In this document: positions 10,401 through 21,930 of the stretch, piece by piece
Layout: each line of letters begins with the position of its first letter
Position numbering within the stretch: position 1 is the stretch's first letter
NCBI GenBank assembly: GCA_050084985.1
Contig: JBITNC010000001.1
Span: 77,996,001 to 78,060,000 of the forward strand
DNA from: Nageia nagi
Lineage: Eukaryota > Pinophyta
Length of the DNA stretch: 64,000 bases
Direction of reading: 5' to 3'
The notes under the pieces: model-generated
The model's database searches: none
What the model was told of the DNA's origin: nothing
The model's input: the letters and a program-made list of their open reading frames with translations, nothing else
Position numbers and translations under genes: made by a program

Positions 10401-10948
10401 AGCTTAAAAGGCTCAAGGTTGAGGTCACCAGATGCAAAAATATTTTGAATCCCATTTTAGAATAGGACAAGTAAGCAAACAAGATGCTGAACAGCCTCTC
10501 AAATGAGAAGCTACAGTCCTATAATATTAGTGATCGAGTGGAGCTCATGTCGGTAATTGATTACCTAGTGAGGGGGAAATGGGTTTGTCAGGAGATCAAG
10601 AGTAATATCCCACGCTGGACATAAGAAATGGAAAACTTGAAGTTAGAGATTCAGGGATTAAGTGCATCTAGAATCCCAGAGTTATAGAGAAGCAATGGCT
10701 CACTTGTCCCTGAAGCTAAGTTTTTGAGTGGTCTACAAAGTAGGATTCAAAGCACTAATGACATCGATACGCTCTTGGTTTCATTTGAAAAAACCAATTT
10801 GATAAAATTCTTTGATTCTTTGGCAAATGATAGCTTTCACATTCAACAATTGTTGAGAAAATATGCTCATGTGTCTTATGAAATTTTGAACACTACAGCT
10901 TTAGCCCATGCAAGGCTGAAGGATTTTTTTGAGATCCCCACAGACTAA
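7490..10948 (+). pseudogene. Decayed 1,152-codon extra ORF in the env position of a gypsy element
   Basis: From the ATG at 7490 to the stop at 10946-10948 a single frame can be read with no frameshift, interrupted by 24 stop codons (14 TAG, 7 TAA, 3 TGA). The layout is protein-like. A globular N-terminal part covers about 7640-8990. An acidic patch (SEGSDDSDEEGE) lies at about 9092-9127. Two basic clusters (RRPRR, KRRRW) resemble nuclear signals at about 9206-9292. A Pro/Ser/Thr-rich linker runs to 9660. A predicted coiled coil covers about 9960-10460, followed by a helical C-terminus. I do not recognise the family. The place, after integrase and before the LTR, is where Tat and Athila gypsy elements carry extra or env-like genes. 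No signal peptide or clear membrane anchor is visible, so an envelope protein is unlikely. Confidence 0.7.
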
Positions 10949-11287
10949 AGTAAGGTTTAGCAACTCCTGAGTATACAGAACTGAAGTCTGATTCATTGAT
11001 TCATTCAAATAAGATTTTAAGTTCTAAAATTTCTTTGTAATTGGCAAAATTTTCCCATAGATGTTGCCAAAATGTATATCAATACATAATCATTACTCCA
11101 AGGTTCTTCTGAAAGTATGATCACTTTTAGAGGTGATGTAAGCTAAGCATAATCATAATGGGTTTTAAGAACCATTTCTGAAAGTAATTACTTCATTATG
11201 AAAGAAGAAAAGCCCCTTAAAGTTAATGTTGAGTAACCCAGGTTCTGAAAGAGATGACATTAGTGATTTCAGGCCTTAACCCAAAAT

Positions 11288-11745
11288 CGGACCCCAGAAG
11301 TGATGAGGTCAGCAAGGAGTGATCGAATAGCCAGAGCTAGTGAGTAGAGCATTCCAGAAGTATGAAGATGACATCACGGGGAGAACAATGTTCACATTTT
11401 TGAATGAAACTGGGTCCCAAAAGTGATGAGGTCAGTAAGGAGTGATCGGATAGCCAAAGCTGATGAGTAGAGCATTCCAGAAGTATGAAGATGATGTCAT
11501 GAGGAGAACAACATTCACATTTTTGAATGAAATTGGGTCCCAAAAGTGATGAGGTCAGTAAGGAGTGATCGAATAGCCAAAGCTGATGAGTAGAGCATTC
11601 TAGAAGTATGAAGATGACATCATGAGGAGAACAAGATTCATATTTTTGAATGAAATCAGGTCCTAGAAGTGATGAGGTCAGCAAGAAGTGATCAAATAGC
11701 TAGAGCCAGTGAGTAGAGCATTCCAGAGTGTAGAGATGAGGATAA
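11288..11745 (+). repeat. 123-bp tandem repeat, about 3.7 copies
   Basis: Units start near 11302, 11425, 11548 and 11671, exactly 123 bases apart. Each has GATGAGGTCAG, GAGTAGAGCATTC and a TGACATCA or TGATGTCA site (11369, 11492, 11615). Because 123 is divisible by three, the opposite strand stays open by chance. Lying upstream of a TATA box, the array looks like an LTR enhancer. Confidence 0.9.
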
Positions 11746-11924
11746 TGAGAGGTCAGATCATAGTTATCAAGAAGCTGTATCATCTGCAATCTACCTAGTT
11801 TTGTAATATTCTACCAAGTGGTGTATGTAGGTAGTATCAGTTAAAAGAAGGCTAGAATCTTGAAGCTATTTTTGTAAACATTTCTATTCTACAATTCTTG
11901 TAACTATAGTTGCTTTAGTATAAG

Positions 11925-11934
11925 TATATAAAAA
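11925..11934 (+). promoter_or_regulatory. TATA box of the gypsy LTR
   Basis: TATATAAAAA about 180 bases after the 123-bp array. Consistent with an LTR promoter. Confidence 0.5.
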
Positions 11935-12832
11935 TAAAGTGAAAGAAAGGTCGAAAGCCCTAGTATTACTCTTTACATTTGTTCTTGAATACCTATAGTT
12001 TTTATCAGTAATATGATACCATCTTGACCTTTCTTATCTAGCACTCATAATTTTCATTCTTAATTTGGTTCCATCGTGGTAGCTTGGCTTGTTTCCTGAA
12101 TGATAATCATGAGTTGCTAGTATAACTATGTCTGCATATATGGTAGAGTAAAGCTGGGAAACTATTAGAGAGTGAGAGCTTGTACTGTAGCTGCTACACT
12201 AGATTCAGACCAAGGTTTCACACCCTGTGAAAGCCCGCACTGAACTAGTGATCTACCTTTACTTTCTCTCTTGTTACCCTAAACCCTTTGCTTAAATTCC
12301 TCGCACTCTACTCCTTTTATTTCCTTTCCTGTTACTTTTCCTACACCCAATAGATAAGGAACCAACCTTCTCCAGAGATCAGACTCTCACTATAGTCTGT
12401 TCTTGATTTACTTTGGTTGAGATTGTTCACGACACATATATATTACACAATCCTAATCAACATGTTAACATGGTACAATTTGATGTTGAAGAAAAAAAAG
12501 GTTATACAAGTTCAAACATAAGGATGTCATAAAAGAAAAAAAATAAAATGGAAAACCAAGAGTAATGATGACCAATGTTATTTCTTGCTTCAATGCCAAC
12601 ATTATTATGCATGCATGATAAAGAAGGAAAAAGAGATCTAGGAAGTTCTCTATAATAGAGATACTTCATCCTTTGAGTTGAGACATATTGATCTAGCATG
12701 TAAGAAGTACTTGAGGTTAAATGAAAGGAAATAAACCAATGAGTGATCAAGTAAAAACATGCTAAAGCAATTAATTATATGATTCTCAATATACCTTTTA
12801 TTGCTAATTATTTAGGCCTTAATAAATATAAC

Positions 12833-13305
12833 AAAGGTGGATGTGGTAAAAATGAGAAAGAAATTCATTACATTGATGAAGTGCTAGATGCTCATCCCAA
12901 GAGAAATATTAAATATTAATGTGAATTTGGCCATGATAAGACACATGATTCCACATCTGGTTCAAATAGTTTTGATTTAGATGTTGAAGGATTTGATTTT
13001 GAAGGTGAAATCATTCCTATGATCAAGATCTTAGAATTTTAAGATAAAGCTTAGAAGAGAAAAAGGTCCAAATATGTTATTACTAATTATACCAGTAGGA
13101 AAATAGAATGCCATCATAACCATGCATCAAGTTCCTTGCTAATTATTCATTCCATGGACATTTTTTAGAATGATGATTATATTTTGGATGATTTGGGAGC
13201 AAGAATAAAATATCCTAAGTTTCATGCCAAAAGAAAGGGAAATGAATTCCTTCAACATTATGCCTACTTTAGGTCTAAGGTAGAAATAATAACAAGTGTT
13301 ATCTC
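12833..13305 (+). pseudogene. Decayed coding stretch of unknown origin
   Basis: One frame reads about 155 codons with four stops and protein-like content: IHYIDEVLDAHPKR, FDLDVEGFDFEGE, ILDDLGARIKYPKFHAKR. I recognise no family. It lies between the gypsy LTR and the left F LTR and may be part of another retroelement. The rest of 12435-13536 shows nothing I can name. Confidence 0.3.
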
Positions 13306-13536
13306 TCTATACTAAGTATATTTTTCATTTTGATACAAAAAAATCCAAAAAAAGGAATACAACTTATGTGATCTCCTCCCATGGAAGGGTTGGAGGCATT
13401 GCTAATTACCCTCTAGCTGAGTGATTAATCTACCTATGTTAATGAAAAACTAGTAGATCTCAATATTTCATCTCAAGAGGATCCTAAGGTAATCAAATTT
13501 AGAGCTTGGTTTAATAAACACAAAATAGTTGATTAA

Positions 13537-14340
13537 TGTAGAATCTAAATAGATTTACTATATAATAAACTCTTCATATTTCAATATTGTTAAACTTAAA
13601 ATTGTATCAATAACCTTGATAAGATTTAAATACTCTCAATTAAACTAATAGAAGCATTAACAAAATCTAAACAATTTTCCCAAGATAAAGTTTGGAATTA
13701 CCCAAATACAAGATTGAACTAATAAATAAATGGGAGAAAATATGTCTATATACAAATCAAGGATTAAACAAGTATTTGAATGCTATAACGAATTATTATA
13801 TTGTACACTAAAATGATAAATAATACAACGTACAATATGTATATATTTTTATAGAATACCATACTCCATAGTTTTACTCTCATAAAGCTTTTATTATATT
13901 AAATTTCTATCATACAATGAGATCTATATACAACTCTATTACAATGATCAATCTTATATAGATTTGAGAAATAATTATAGAACAACATAATAATCAACTA
14001 AACATCATACCAATGATTAACCACCAAATAAATGAAGCTTAACAACTGAAAAAAATTGAACCAACATAAGAAAACATAAAAAATGCCTAAAATTGGAAAC
14101 TACCAAAACACATTTATAAAATTCACATGCATTTAGAAAACATGCTCATGTTTGGGATAAACACTCCATGTTTGTGTCTATGTTTGGGAAATATGCTTTG
14201 TATTTGGGAAACATAGTCACATTTCAAAAATGTGTTTGCATTTCTAATGAAACACTTTAGGTATTTATTTTATAGGAAAAGAGCTTGAAATCATTATTTT
14301 GAGATCAAAATTTGGTTCTAATCAAGCCCATATGCTAACA
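13537..14340 (-). repeat. F element 3' LTR (left end on plus strand)
   Basis: Plus-strand ends are TGTAGAATCT and ...GCTAACA; the polypurine tract abuts it at 14341. It aligns with 25028-25903 and 27894-28769. The stretch 14110-14260 contains several short GTTTGGGAAA-like repeats. Confidence 0.7.
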
Positions 14341-14354
14341 TTATCCTCCTTGAT
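14341..14354 (-). other. F element polypurine tract
   Basis: Reads ATCAAGGAGGATAA on the minus strand directly before the LTR. The F2 copy at 32817-32830 reads ATCAAGGGGGAGAA. Confidence 0.7.
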
Positions 14355-14856
14355 GATTTAAATACCTATTTTATAAGTTCTGAAGCATCACAAACTTAAA
14401 TAAACTAATTGATTGATCTCCTTTTTTATTTCTTCCAATTTTGAATTATAAAATTAATCAAAAAAGTTTTTTTTTTCACCCCTTCCACTTTTTATGTGAT
14501 ATTTACTCCATAACCTACAAATAAATAATGAGTTCCCTTTAGTGATCAACTCCCCTTCATAAAAAAACTCCTCTCTCAACACCACAATCTTATGTTTGTT
14601 TACAACTATGGTCTTCAACAACCATTTATACACATGATTATTATTTACATTACAAAATCATACTACACATGAGTATATAATAAAATTAATAATCTCACAT
14701 AGAGGATTATGCCACACAAATATAGCATAAATCTCCACACAAAGTATCAAACAAAACATAACCATGAAATGATTAATTACAAATGCAACTAGTGATTAGA
14801 CCTCACCAAATAAATCATAATTCTTTGTTATTATTGTACATTTATCCTTCCAAGGA

Positions 14857-14861
14857 ATTTT
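14857..14861. repeat. E2 target-site duplication, left
   Basis: ATTTT immediately before the TG of the left E2 LTR; matches 23252-23256. Confidence 0.85.
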
Positions 14862-16064
14862 TGTAACACCCAAAATTCATATCTAATGTTAACTAAACAT
14901 GCTCAAGATGTTAGTTCATGCAAATATCTTAGATATTACAAAACATATGCTTTTTTAAATTTGAATGATGCAAAGATGAGTGTAAAGATATGTTTTAGAA
15001 TTCTCATTATGCTTTAATAACTTTTAATAATGCTAAATAAACCTAAATTAATATAAAAATGATATGGGGTCTTTTAATTTAGGCCCATTAAAGCACATAA
15101 ATGATCTTGAAGTGAGTTGCCTCACTCCAAATGGCAATATGACCCCCCTAGCCTCCAGTCAATGAAGACAACAAATATAAGGATGCATATTATGCAATGT
15201 GAGTATGCCTATATGTTCTTTGAATAAATTATAATGATTATATAGAAATTTAAGTTAGATTTATCCACAAAATTATGCAATTGAGCTACAATTTATATAG
15301 AAATCTTGAAAAAGGCTTGAAACCCTACAAAAGCCAATAAACCTTAAAGACCCTTAGATCTCTAGGATCTAAGGATACCCACAAGGTTAATTATGCTTTT
15401 AAACCATGTATATATGGAATGAAAATAAATATTTAATGGATATAAATATAAATTATGATAATTTAGCCTAAACAAGTATACTAAATGCACACAATTTCAA
15501 TGTAGGATACAAATTTTGAAGATTCTAAGCATGCCCATGGTTAATTCTTGCATGTACCTACAAAAACCTTTAATATACACAAATATATGGAATATAGTGT
15601 CAATATAAGCATAAATAAAACATAAAAATGTTACCAAGCATGTATGGAACCAATCATGAAGAGAATTGATGGAGAATTATGGTTGAAAACCTTGATTCTT
15701 CCAAACCCTAGATTCATATCCTAGCATACAATCTTGGAGCAATTTTGATAGTAATAATTCATAAATGAGCATGAGCAATAATTAGTTAGGATTATAATTC
15801 TATTTTTACATAGTATTTTATATCATTCTCATAACTTAAGTTAGGTATATAGGAAATACTCTTTTGTGCTTATTTTATTTTATTAATCATTTTAGCTATT
15901 TTTGATTTATTTTGGCATTTTATGAAATATTTTGCTTTTTATAATATTTGACTATTTGATTTTTGATCATTAATACATTATAAATAAGAGAAAATTATGA
16001 ATTAATCATATCAATGCATTTAACTTATATTTTAAAAAAAATGTATTATATTTAGGCATCTACA
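14862..16064 (-). repeat. E2 3' LTR
   Basis: Plus-strand ends are TGTAACACCC and GGCATCTACA. It is homologous throughout to 21931-23251, with shared blocks such as GTTAGTTCATGCAA and GAGTTGCCTCACTCCAAATGG-like sequence. Confidence 0.9.
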
Positions 16065-16074
16065 TTTTTCCCCT
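16065..16074 (-). other. E2 polypurine tract
   Basis: Minus strand AGGGGAAAAA directly before TGTAGATGCC, the LTR start on that strand. Confidence 0.75.
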
Positions 16075-16779
16075 GTTGGATGAAGTCTTTTGTAAAAAGG
16101 ACTTGGTTCAACATATGTAGATAAATGTATTTTTGAACAATTTAGATTTTGAGAGATTTTTACCACTTTAGATTTTGACTAAATTAAATTTCAAGCAATT
16201 TATATTTTGAGCAATTTATATTTTGAACACTTGTGCTTTCATAATGTTTATACTATTTAGAACTTTTTCCCCAAGATAGGGTATATGCTTGTAAGCTCAT
16301 AGACCTACCTAATATTCCAACAATGCATTATTTTATGAGTATGCAGTTATGGATGTAAGTATGTATAATTATGCAATGTTGAGGAATAAGTGTAAAATGT
16401 TTCCCAATCATGAATCAATATAGGGTATGTCTCAATTTATGACAATATGAAATAAATCATTTACCCCAACTCAAAACTAATGTGTACATGTGTGGAAAGA
16501 TTTGTCTCTCTCTTCCCAATGTGTTATGTGATACAAGATTCAAAATCCAATATTGAAGGATGCATAGACTCCCCCATTTTGAGATATTTAGAAAAATAAG
16601 TGAAATTATGTGATGGTTTTGAGTCAAAATATACAATTTTCCATGTATTTATAAGCTATAAGATTTAAGTATTGGTTCATGTAAGATATGTGTAAATGAA
16701 TTTTCCCTCAAACAATGGTTTGATGGATGAACAAAGTGAAGTATGACAAAGCATTAATTGATTTAGAAGGTAAGCTATT

Positions 16780-17335
16780 TGAAAGCTAAGCATATTTTGA
16801 AATTTTGAGATTTTAGTTTTTTGAAACTTTAGCTTTTTGAACTTTTGATTTGAAATTTTTAGAAATTTTGGACTTTTAATTTTGATCTTTTTAAAAATTT
16901 TGAAGTTTTAAGAAATTTTGAACTTATAATAAGTTTTGAACTTTTAAGAAATTTTGAGCTTTTTATAAATTTAGAAATTTTGAATTTGACCTTTTTAGAA
17001 ATTTTGAACTTTTGAATTTAAGCTTTTTAGAAATTTTGAACCTTTACAATTTTTGAGATTTTTAGAAATATTAAACTTTGGAACTTTTGATTTTGAGCTA
17101 TTTTGATCTTTTTTCATTTTTAATATATTGCAATTTTTAAATATTTTGAAAATATTTTGATTTTTAGACATTTTGAGGATATTTCAATTTTTAAACATTT
17201 TGAAAATATTTCAATTTTTAGACATTTTGGAGATATTTTGATTTTTAGACATTTTGAAAATATTTCAATTTTTAGATATTTTGAAGATATTTACATTTTA
17301 GATATTTTGAGGCTATTTAGATTTTGATCAATGTT
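16780..17335. repeat. AT-rich minisatellite in E2
   Basis: Two degenerate repeat types adjoin. At 16780-17110 the motif is built from GAAATTTTGAACTTTTGA-like words. At 17110-17335 a period of about 29-30 bases repeats ATATTTCAATTTTTAGACAT-like words. They lie in the 3' untranslated part of E2. Confidence 0.8.
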
Positions 17336-18994
17336 TGTATGGTATTTCTCAACAACCTTTTGTTGACCAATAATGGTTTATGAATGTAGGTATGCAACCT
17401 ACCAAAATGTTGGGAGACAGGTGTGAAATGCTCTCAAAGATAAGATCAATGCTAAATGATTCAATTTATGAAAACATGTGAAATTATTAAATTTTTATAC
17501 TCCATAACTCAATGGTATGGTCATTATGGATCATAAAGAAATGCTCTTCTTAATCCATGTTGAATGGATTGTAAGAAGGATAAACCTCATGGTATGACTA
17601 AAATACTAGAATGATAACTTTTCCTGATGTTAAATGGAAAAAAAGGCTTATGTTCAATGATAATGCTAAAGCCAATTAGTATGATATGCTTCCAATATAG
17701 TATAATAAGGTGTTATTGATATTGATTTGAGATAATTAATACCCCACCTCTGAAACAATGGAAGATGTATGAACAAGGTGTAGTCAACAAAATATCATTA
17801 TTCATTTATAAGTGCTCATTGATCATGGTACATTTATTCAAAGCTTTTCATTAATTAATAAGCCAAATTAGCTCTTTGCTTGCTTTTTAATTAACATGTT
17901 TACCCAAATTTCCTCTCTTTTTACTTTTTATGTTATTATATTATTATTATTATTTTATACCTAAAGGATAACACCATGGTTATATATAATGACCAAATAA
18001 TGTCTATATACAATGGATACATAATGGCTATATAAAATAAGTTATGTACAATAATATGATACAATGACTATGGCAAGATCATGTATAATGTGAGAGATGA
18101 GTGACTTTTTCCTACCTTGAAGCATTCATTAATGAATAACCACAAAAGAGTAGCAGGATTCAGTATTAACTCCCATATTTCCAATATGATAATGCCACAC
18201 ATCAATGCTAAACACTTATTTATTTGTTACCAACAAGTTCATGGAGAACTTGTTTCAATATCTTATATATGCATTGGTACTATATCATTTTATCATATGA
18301 TAGTCACAAAATTTAAGTTTTTTATACTAAGGTCTTTTTGGATCTTGTAGGTTGTACTTAATTTTGGTAATGTTATGAGCTTTTACTCAAGAACACTTGG
18401 TAAGGTTTTTGATAATGATTCCTCCAATGTAATAAGATTTTTCTTTTGAGTTGTTTATTCCACATGTTTCTTTTGTTCTCTTAGTATTGGTTGTAGTTGA
18501 GCTTTTTTGGTAGCATTTACCATCCTCACAAAAGATGATTGTTCAACCTCTTATAATTGTTGTGATTGAATAGTGAATGAAGTTATCCTAATAAGTAGCA
18601 ACATCAAGTGAAATCTATGCATTATATTTTATGGAGTAATATAGGAACCTTCATTAGCATTCATGTATTCCCCCAATTATTAGGCATCAAAGGATATTAA
18701 TGGGATAACAAGATCATCATCATTGTAAAAATAAATATAAAGAGCAAAATCCTCTAAGATTGTATATTCTCCTCACTCAATAGTTTATAAGATAGGTTCT
18801 TTGATTACCTGATTAGATAATAGAGAAGATATGGATGCCTCATTTCTCCCCTTGAATTTTGTACTCTTGGTTCCATATTGTTTGAACTTAAAACTTATGT
18901 TTCTTTTAGTTGCTTTTATGCATGATTATCATTTACTTGTTGAGAAAAAAAATTTGAGCCAACTTGAATATCATTATTTTGAAATAGTGGATTT
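17336..18994. other. E2 interior, no gene recognised
   Basis: AT-rich DNA with only short open stretches on either strand (for example 18117-18350 and 18831-19040 on the plus strand). None resembles a known protein. It is probably remains of the E2 3' internal region. Confidence 0.5.
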
Positions 18995-19965
18995 TGGAGT
19001 ACTCCCAAATTATGATTTGGATTTGTTTATGGACCATTAAATACTAACTTTACACTATCTATAAAGCTTTGTATCGCTCTTTTCAAATACATGCACCTAT
19101 TTGTATCATGCCCCTAAACCCTATGGAATTCACAAAATTCATCATCCTTGTACCATAGTTTAGATGTCCAACTTGGGTCCAATTGAACTTTAGAAAATCT
19201 TAGTAATTTTGTTTCATTAGGTTTTTCAAATATTTAATATAAAGGTTCTCCCAATGAGCTGAATATCTTTCTTTTTCTTGGAGCTTGATCTTGATTACCA
19301 TTGTTTTGACCATAAGATTGATGTTACATTATAAGTTATGAGGCTTGTTGAGATTGTGGAGGAGCCACCAATAATATTTTTTGCACATGTTGAGGTGCTA
19401 CTTATTGAAAATATTGTTGTACATAAGTGTTCAAATTTATGCTTGAATATTTACCAAAATGATAGAATTGTATAGCTTGGGAAGGTATAAATTGTTGATC
19501 CCATTAATTTTGATTTAATTTTATATTATTTATATTTTACAATAGATTTTATTGTGCATCATTAACTTATTTTTGAAGTTTAGCCTCATGGTATAATTAT
19601 ATCACAAGCTTTTGTAATGCATCAATATTTTGTTGAGCTTCTAAATTTTGCAATATATTTTTACTTGAGTAATTTGGTACACCATATGAATTTGTATTAG
19701 AAACTTATGGTGTATTTTAAATACCAAAGAAAGGTTTTTGTGAATTTTTTTTCAAAATTTGTTGTGCCTTGAACATTTGGATTTTGTTGAAATGTATTCC
19801 TTTGGTCTTTCCTTGAACCATTTTTCCTTGGAACTATTTGAAATAGGTTACTTTATTATAGAGAGGTTTGAATGATAGGGATGGAAGGATTTATATAAGT
19901 TTAGCTCAAATTTTTAAATACTCCTAGAGCTTAAGTTAATTATGGATATGGACTTCCATCCCTAG
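18995..19965 (-). pseudogene. E2 gag C-terminal remnant
   Basis: The minus strand reads a Gln/Asn/Pro-rich linker followed by SLGEPLY, VQLDPSWTSKLWYKDDEF, then CEFHRV.GHDTNRCMYLKRA and FIDSVKLVFNGP. The C..H...GH.T..C..LK order followed by a hydrophobic LID-like stretch is the knuckle region of Tat-type gypsy gag, also seen in the element at 57540-64000. Several stops and frameshifts are present, and the N-terminal capsid part is not recognisable. Confidence 0.6.
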
Positions 19966-21580
19966 AAAGGATAGGTTAATTAAACAAATGATTCATTTGT
20001 GCTGTCAAGCTAGCTTTTTTTATTATTTAAAAAATAGGATTGTCAAAATTAGAATCCATTTAAAGAATTTTAACAAGTAAGCTTGAGAAATTTATAAGAA
20101 AAATGAAAAAAACATTATTTAAATATAAATAAATAAACACCACCAATCTTATGGTATAGTGAGATCAAAGTTTTACTCTAGTGAGAGTGCAATTTAACCA
20201 ATCAACCTTAGTATGAAATGCAAGCCTAAATAAAGATAACAATAGTTTGAGATAATTTTTGTTTATGTATCTAATTGCTTTCATATTACATTTAGACTCT
20301 TATATTTTTAATTATGGTTGAGTTTAATGAAAAGTATATTCTAACTCACTTTATTTCTTTTCCATAAGAGATGATTCTAGTCAAACATTTAAAAAGGTAA
20401 GGCTAATTCTTTAGGGGGTGGAACATTTTACAAGGTATCTTAGGTACCCTTTTTAGTAAGTTATTCTAAAGGGGGGGGCTTACAATTTAGTTTGCAACTC
20501 TGAGTATGGGTTAGGACATGGGAATAAGGTCCATATTCATAGAAAAAGCTTAGGAGTGTGAGATTAAACTTGAAATAAAAATGATAACACACTTTTAGTA
20601 TGATGATGTAAGTATAATCCCTTCAAAGTGTTTTGTAATCCTCCCTAAGTATGATATTTTCTCTTTTGCTTTTTTGACAATAAAATCTAATGCAAGTTCT
20701 ATTTTTGAATGCACACAATAATCAACACACAAATCCTAATAACAAAGAAAATTCCTTTTTAAGATTTAATTTTTACAAATTGCTAAAAATAGTAATCTAA
20801 AATTGAATTAGATTATGCCAAAATTTGGTATACACATACCCATTACAATAGTGAGCCTTAATTTAGAATATTGGGTCCCAACTTAATTTCCAACAAAATA
20901 TAATAAAATTCTAACATTCAAAAAGGCCCTAAAAAGATGAAAACATAAACTAAAAGGTAATTTTGAGACACTAGATTGAGGATTTAGGTCTGAAAAATAT
21001 GTTTTTTGGAGGATCATATAAATAAAAAATAGCCTGATGCAGAACAGATGCATGAAACCACATGTTAAATTTCAAGGTAAATGGATAATATGAATGCAAC
21101 AATTCCCCCCAATATGAATGTAATTTTTCACTAGATTTAACAAAATAAAAAGGTAATCTTAGAATGAATGGATACAAGAAGTGATATGGAAAATATGCAT
21201 GAATTGATTCAAATACTCACCTAAGTATGAACATTCCCTCTTGTTTGATTTGTAATGTTAATGTGATTACAAGTCCCTCACAAATGAGAGAGCTTTTAAT
21301 AATTGCTAATCACTAAGGCAAAACTTGAATAAAAAATAGATGCAGACTCTTAACACTAGTGTGATCTAACCAAATCCTATTTATTTATACATTTCATGGC
21401 TATGAAAATCCAAAAATAATAACCTAATACAAATCATCTATGATTATAAAATGAAAAATAATTATCCATTTTGAAATAGAGTGTCATACCACATCTTGAT
21501 TAAGTTTCCCTAAGAAAAAGTGCTCTCTATTTGGAAATGCAATGCAATACCACATCCGATCTAACTTTTTATGCTCTATA
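19966..21580. other. E2 interior, no gene recognised
   Basis: AT-rich sequence without recognisable coding. It contains a G run at 20471-20479 and no clear repeats. By position it is the 5' leader or the lost gag N-terminus of E2. Confidence 0.45.
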
Positions 21581-21589
21581 TTTCAAGTT

Positions 21590-21870
21590 GTGGTGCATCT
21601 ATCCTAGGTGTAACATGCCTTTGATTGGGTGTAGTGTACTTGGAGTAGGGCACATCAATACGCATGGGGTTTGAACTATGAGGTGCAATGCACCTATGAT
21701 TAGGTGTAGCACACCTATGAATGACTATAGTGTGCCTATGATTGGGTCTAGTGTGCTTATGATTAGGTGCATCATACTTATGATTAGGTGTAGTGCACTT
21801 ATGATTGTATGCAACACACCTATGACTGGGTGCAAGGTGCTTGGGGTGAGGCACAATGTGCCTAGGGATG
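21590..21870. repeat. 21-bp minisatellite, about 12 units
   Basis: The unit resembles ATGATTAGGTGTAGTGCACCT and repeats every 21 bases (clear from about 21696 to 21860, degenerate before). Because 21 is divisible by three, both strands stay open and read as 7-residue repeats such as NHKCTTP. I do not regard them as genes. It lies in the E2 5' leader. Confidence 0.9.
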
Positions 21871-21915
21871 ATGTGCAGTTGGGACTACATTTTTGGGTAG
21901 ATACTAGATAGTTTT

Positions 21916-21925
21916 GGTTTCACCA
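21916..21925 (-). other. E2 primer-binding-site candidate
   Basis: Minus strand TGGTGAAACC, five bases inside the right LTR. It resembles TGGTGAACC at 41063 in element H3. The matching tRNA is not identified. Confidence 0.45.
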
Positions 21926-21930
21926 CTAAA

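Larger units (their letters stand above)
11062..12434 (+). repeat. Probable 3' LTR of the gypsy element
   Basis: A plausible LTR starts at TGTTGCC (11062) and ends near ...CACGACA (12434). It contains a repeat-bearing U3, a TATA box at 11925 and a pyrimidine-rich 3' half. The 5' LTR is not in the window, so both ends are tentative. The interval 10949-11061 is short untranslated sequence. Confidence 0.5.

Noticed and set aside
9203-10948. The extra frame as an envelope gene
   Set aside because: No signal peptide, no transmembrane anchor and no furin-like site; basic clusters and coiled coil point elsewhere.
11337-11684. Minus-strand 115-codon open stretch with a repeated peptide
   Set aside because: Product of the 123-bp tandem repeat, whose length is divisible by three, inside a probable LTR.
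21576-21911. Open stretches on both strands with Cys/His repeats, looking like a zinc-finger protein
   Set aside because: Both follow from the 21-bp minisatellite; the spacing is simply 7 residues and no finger pattern exists.
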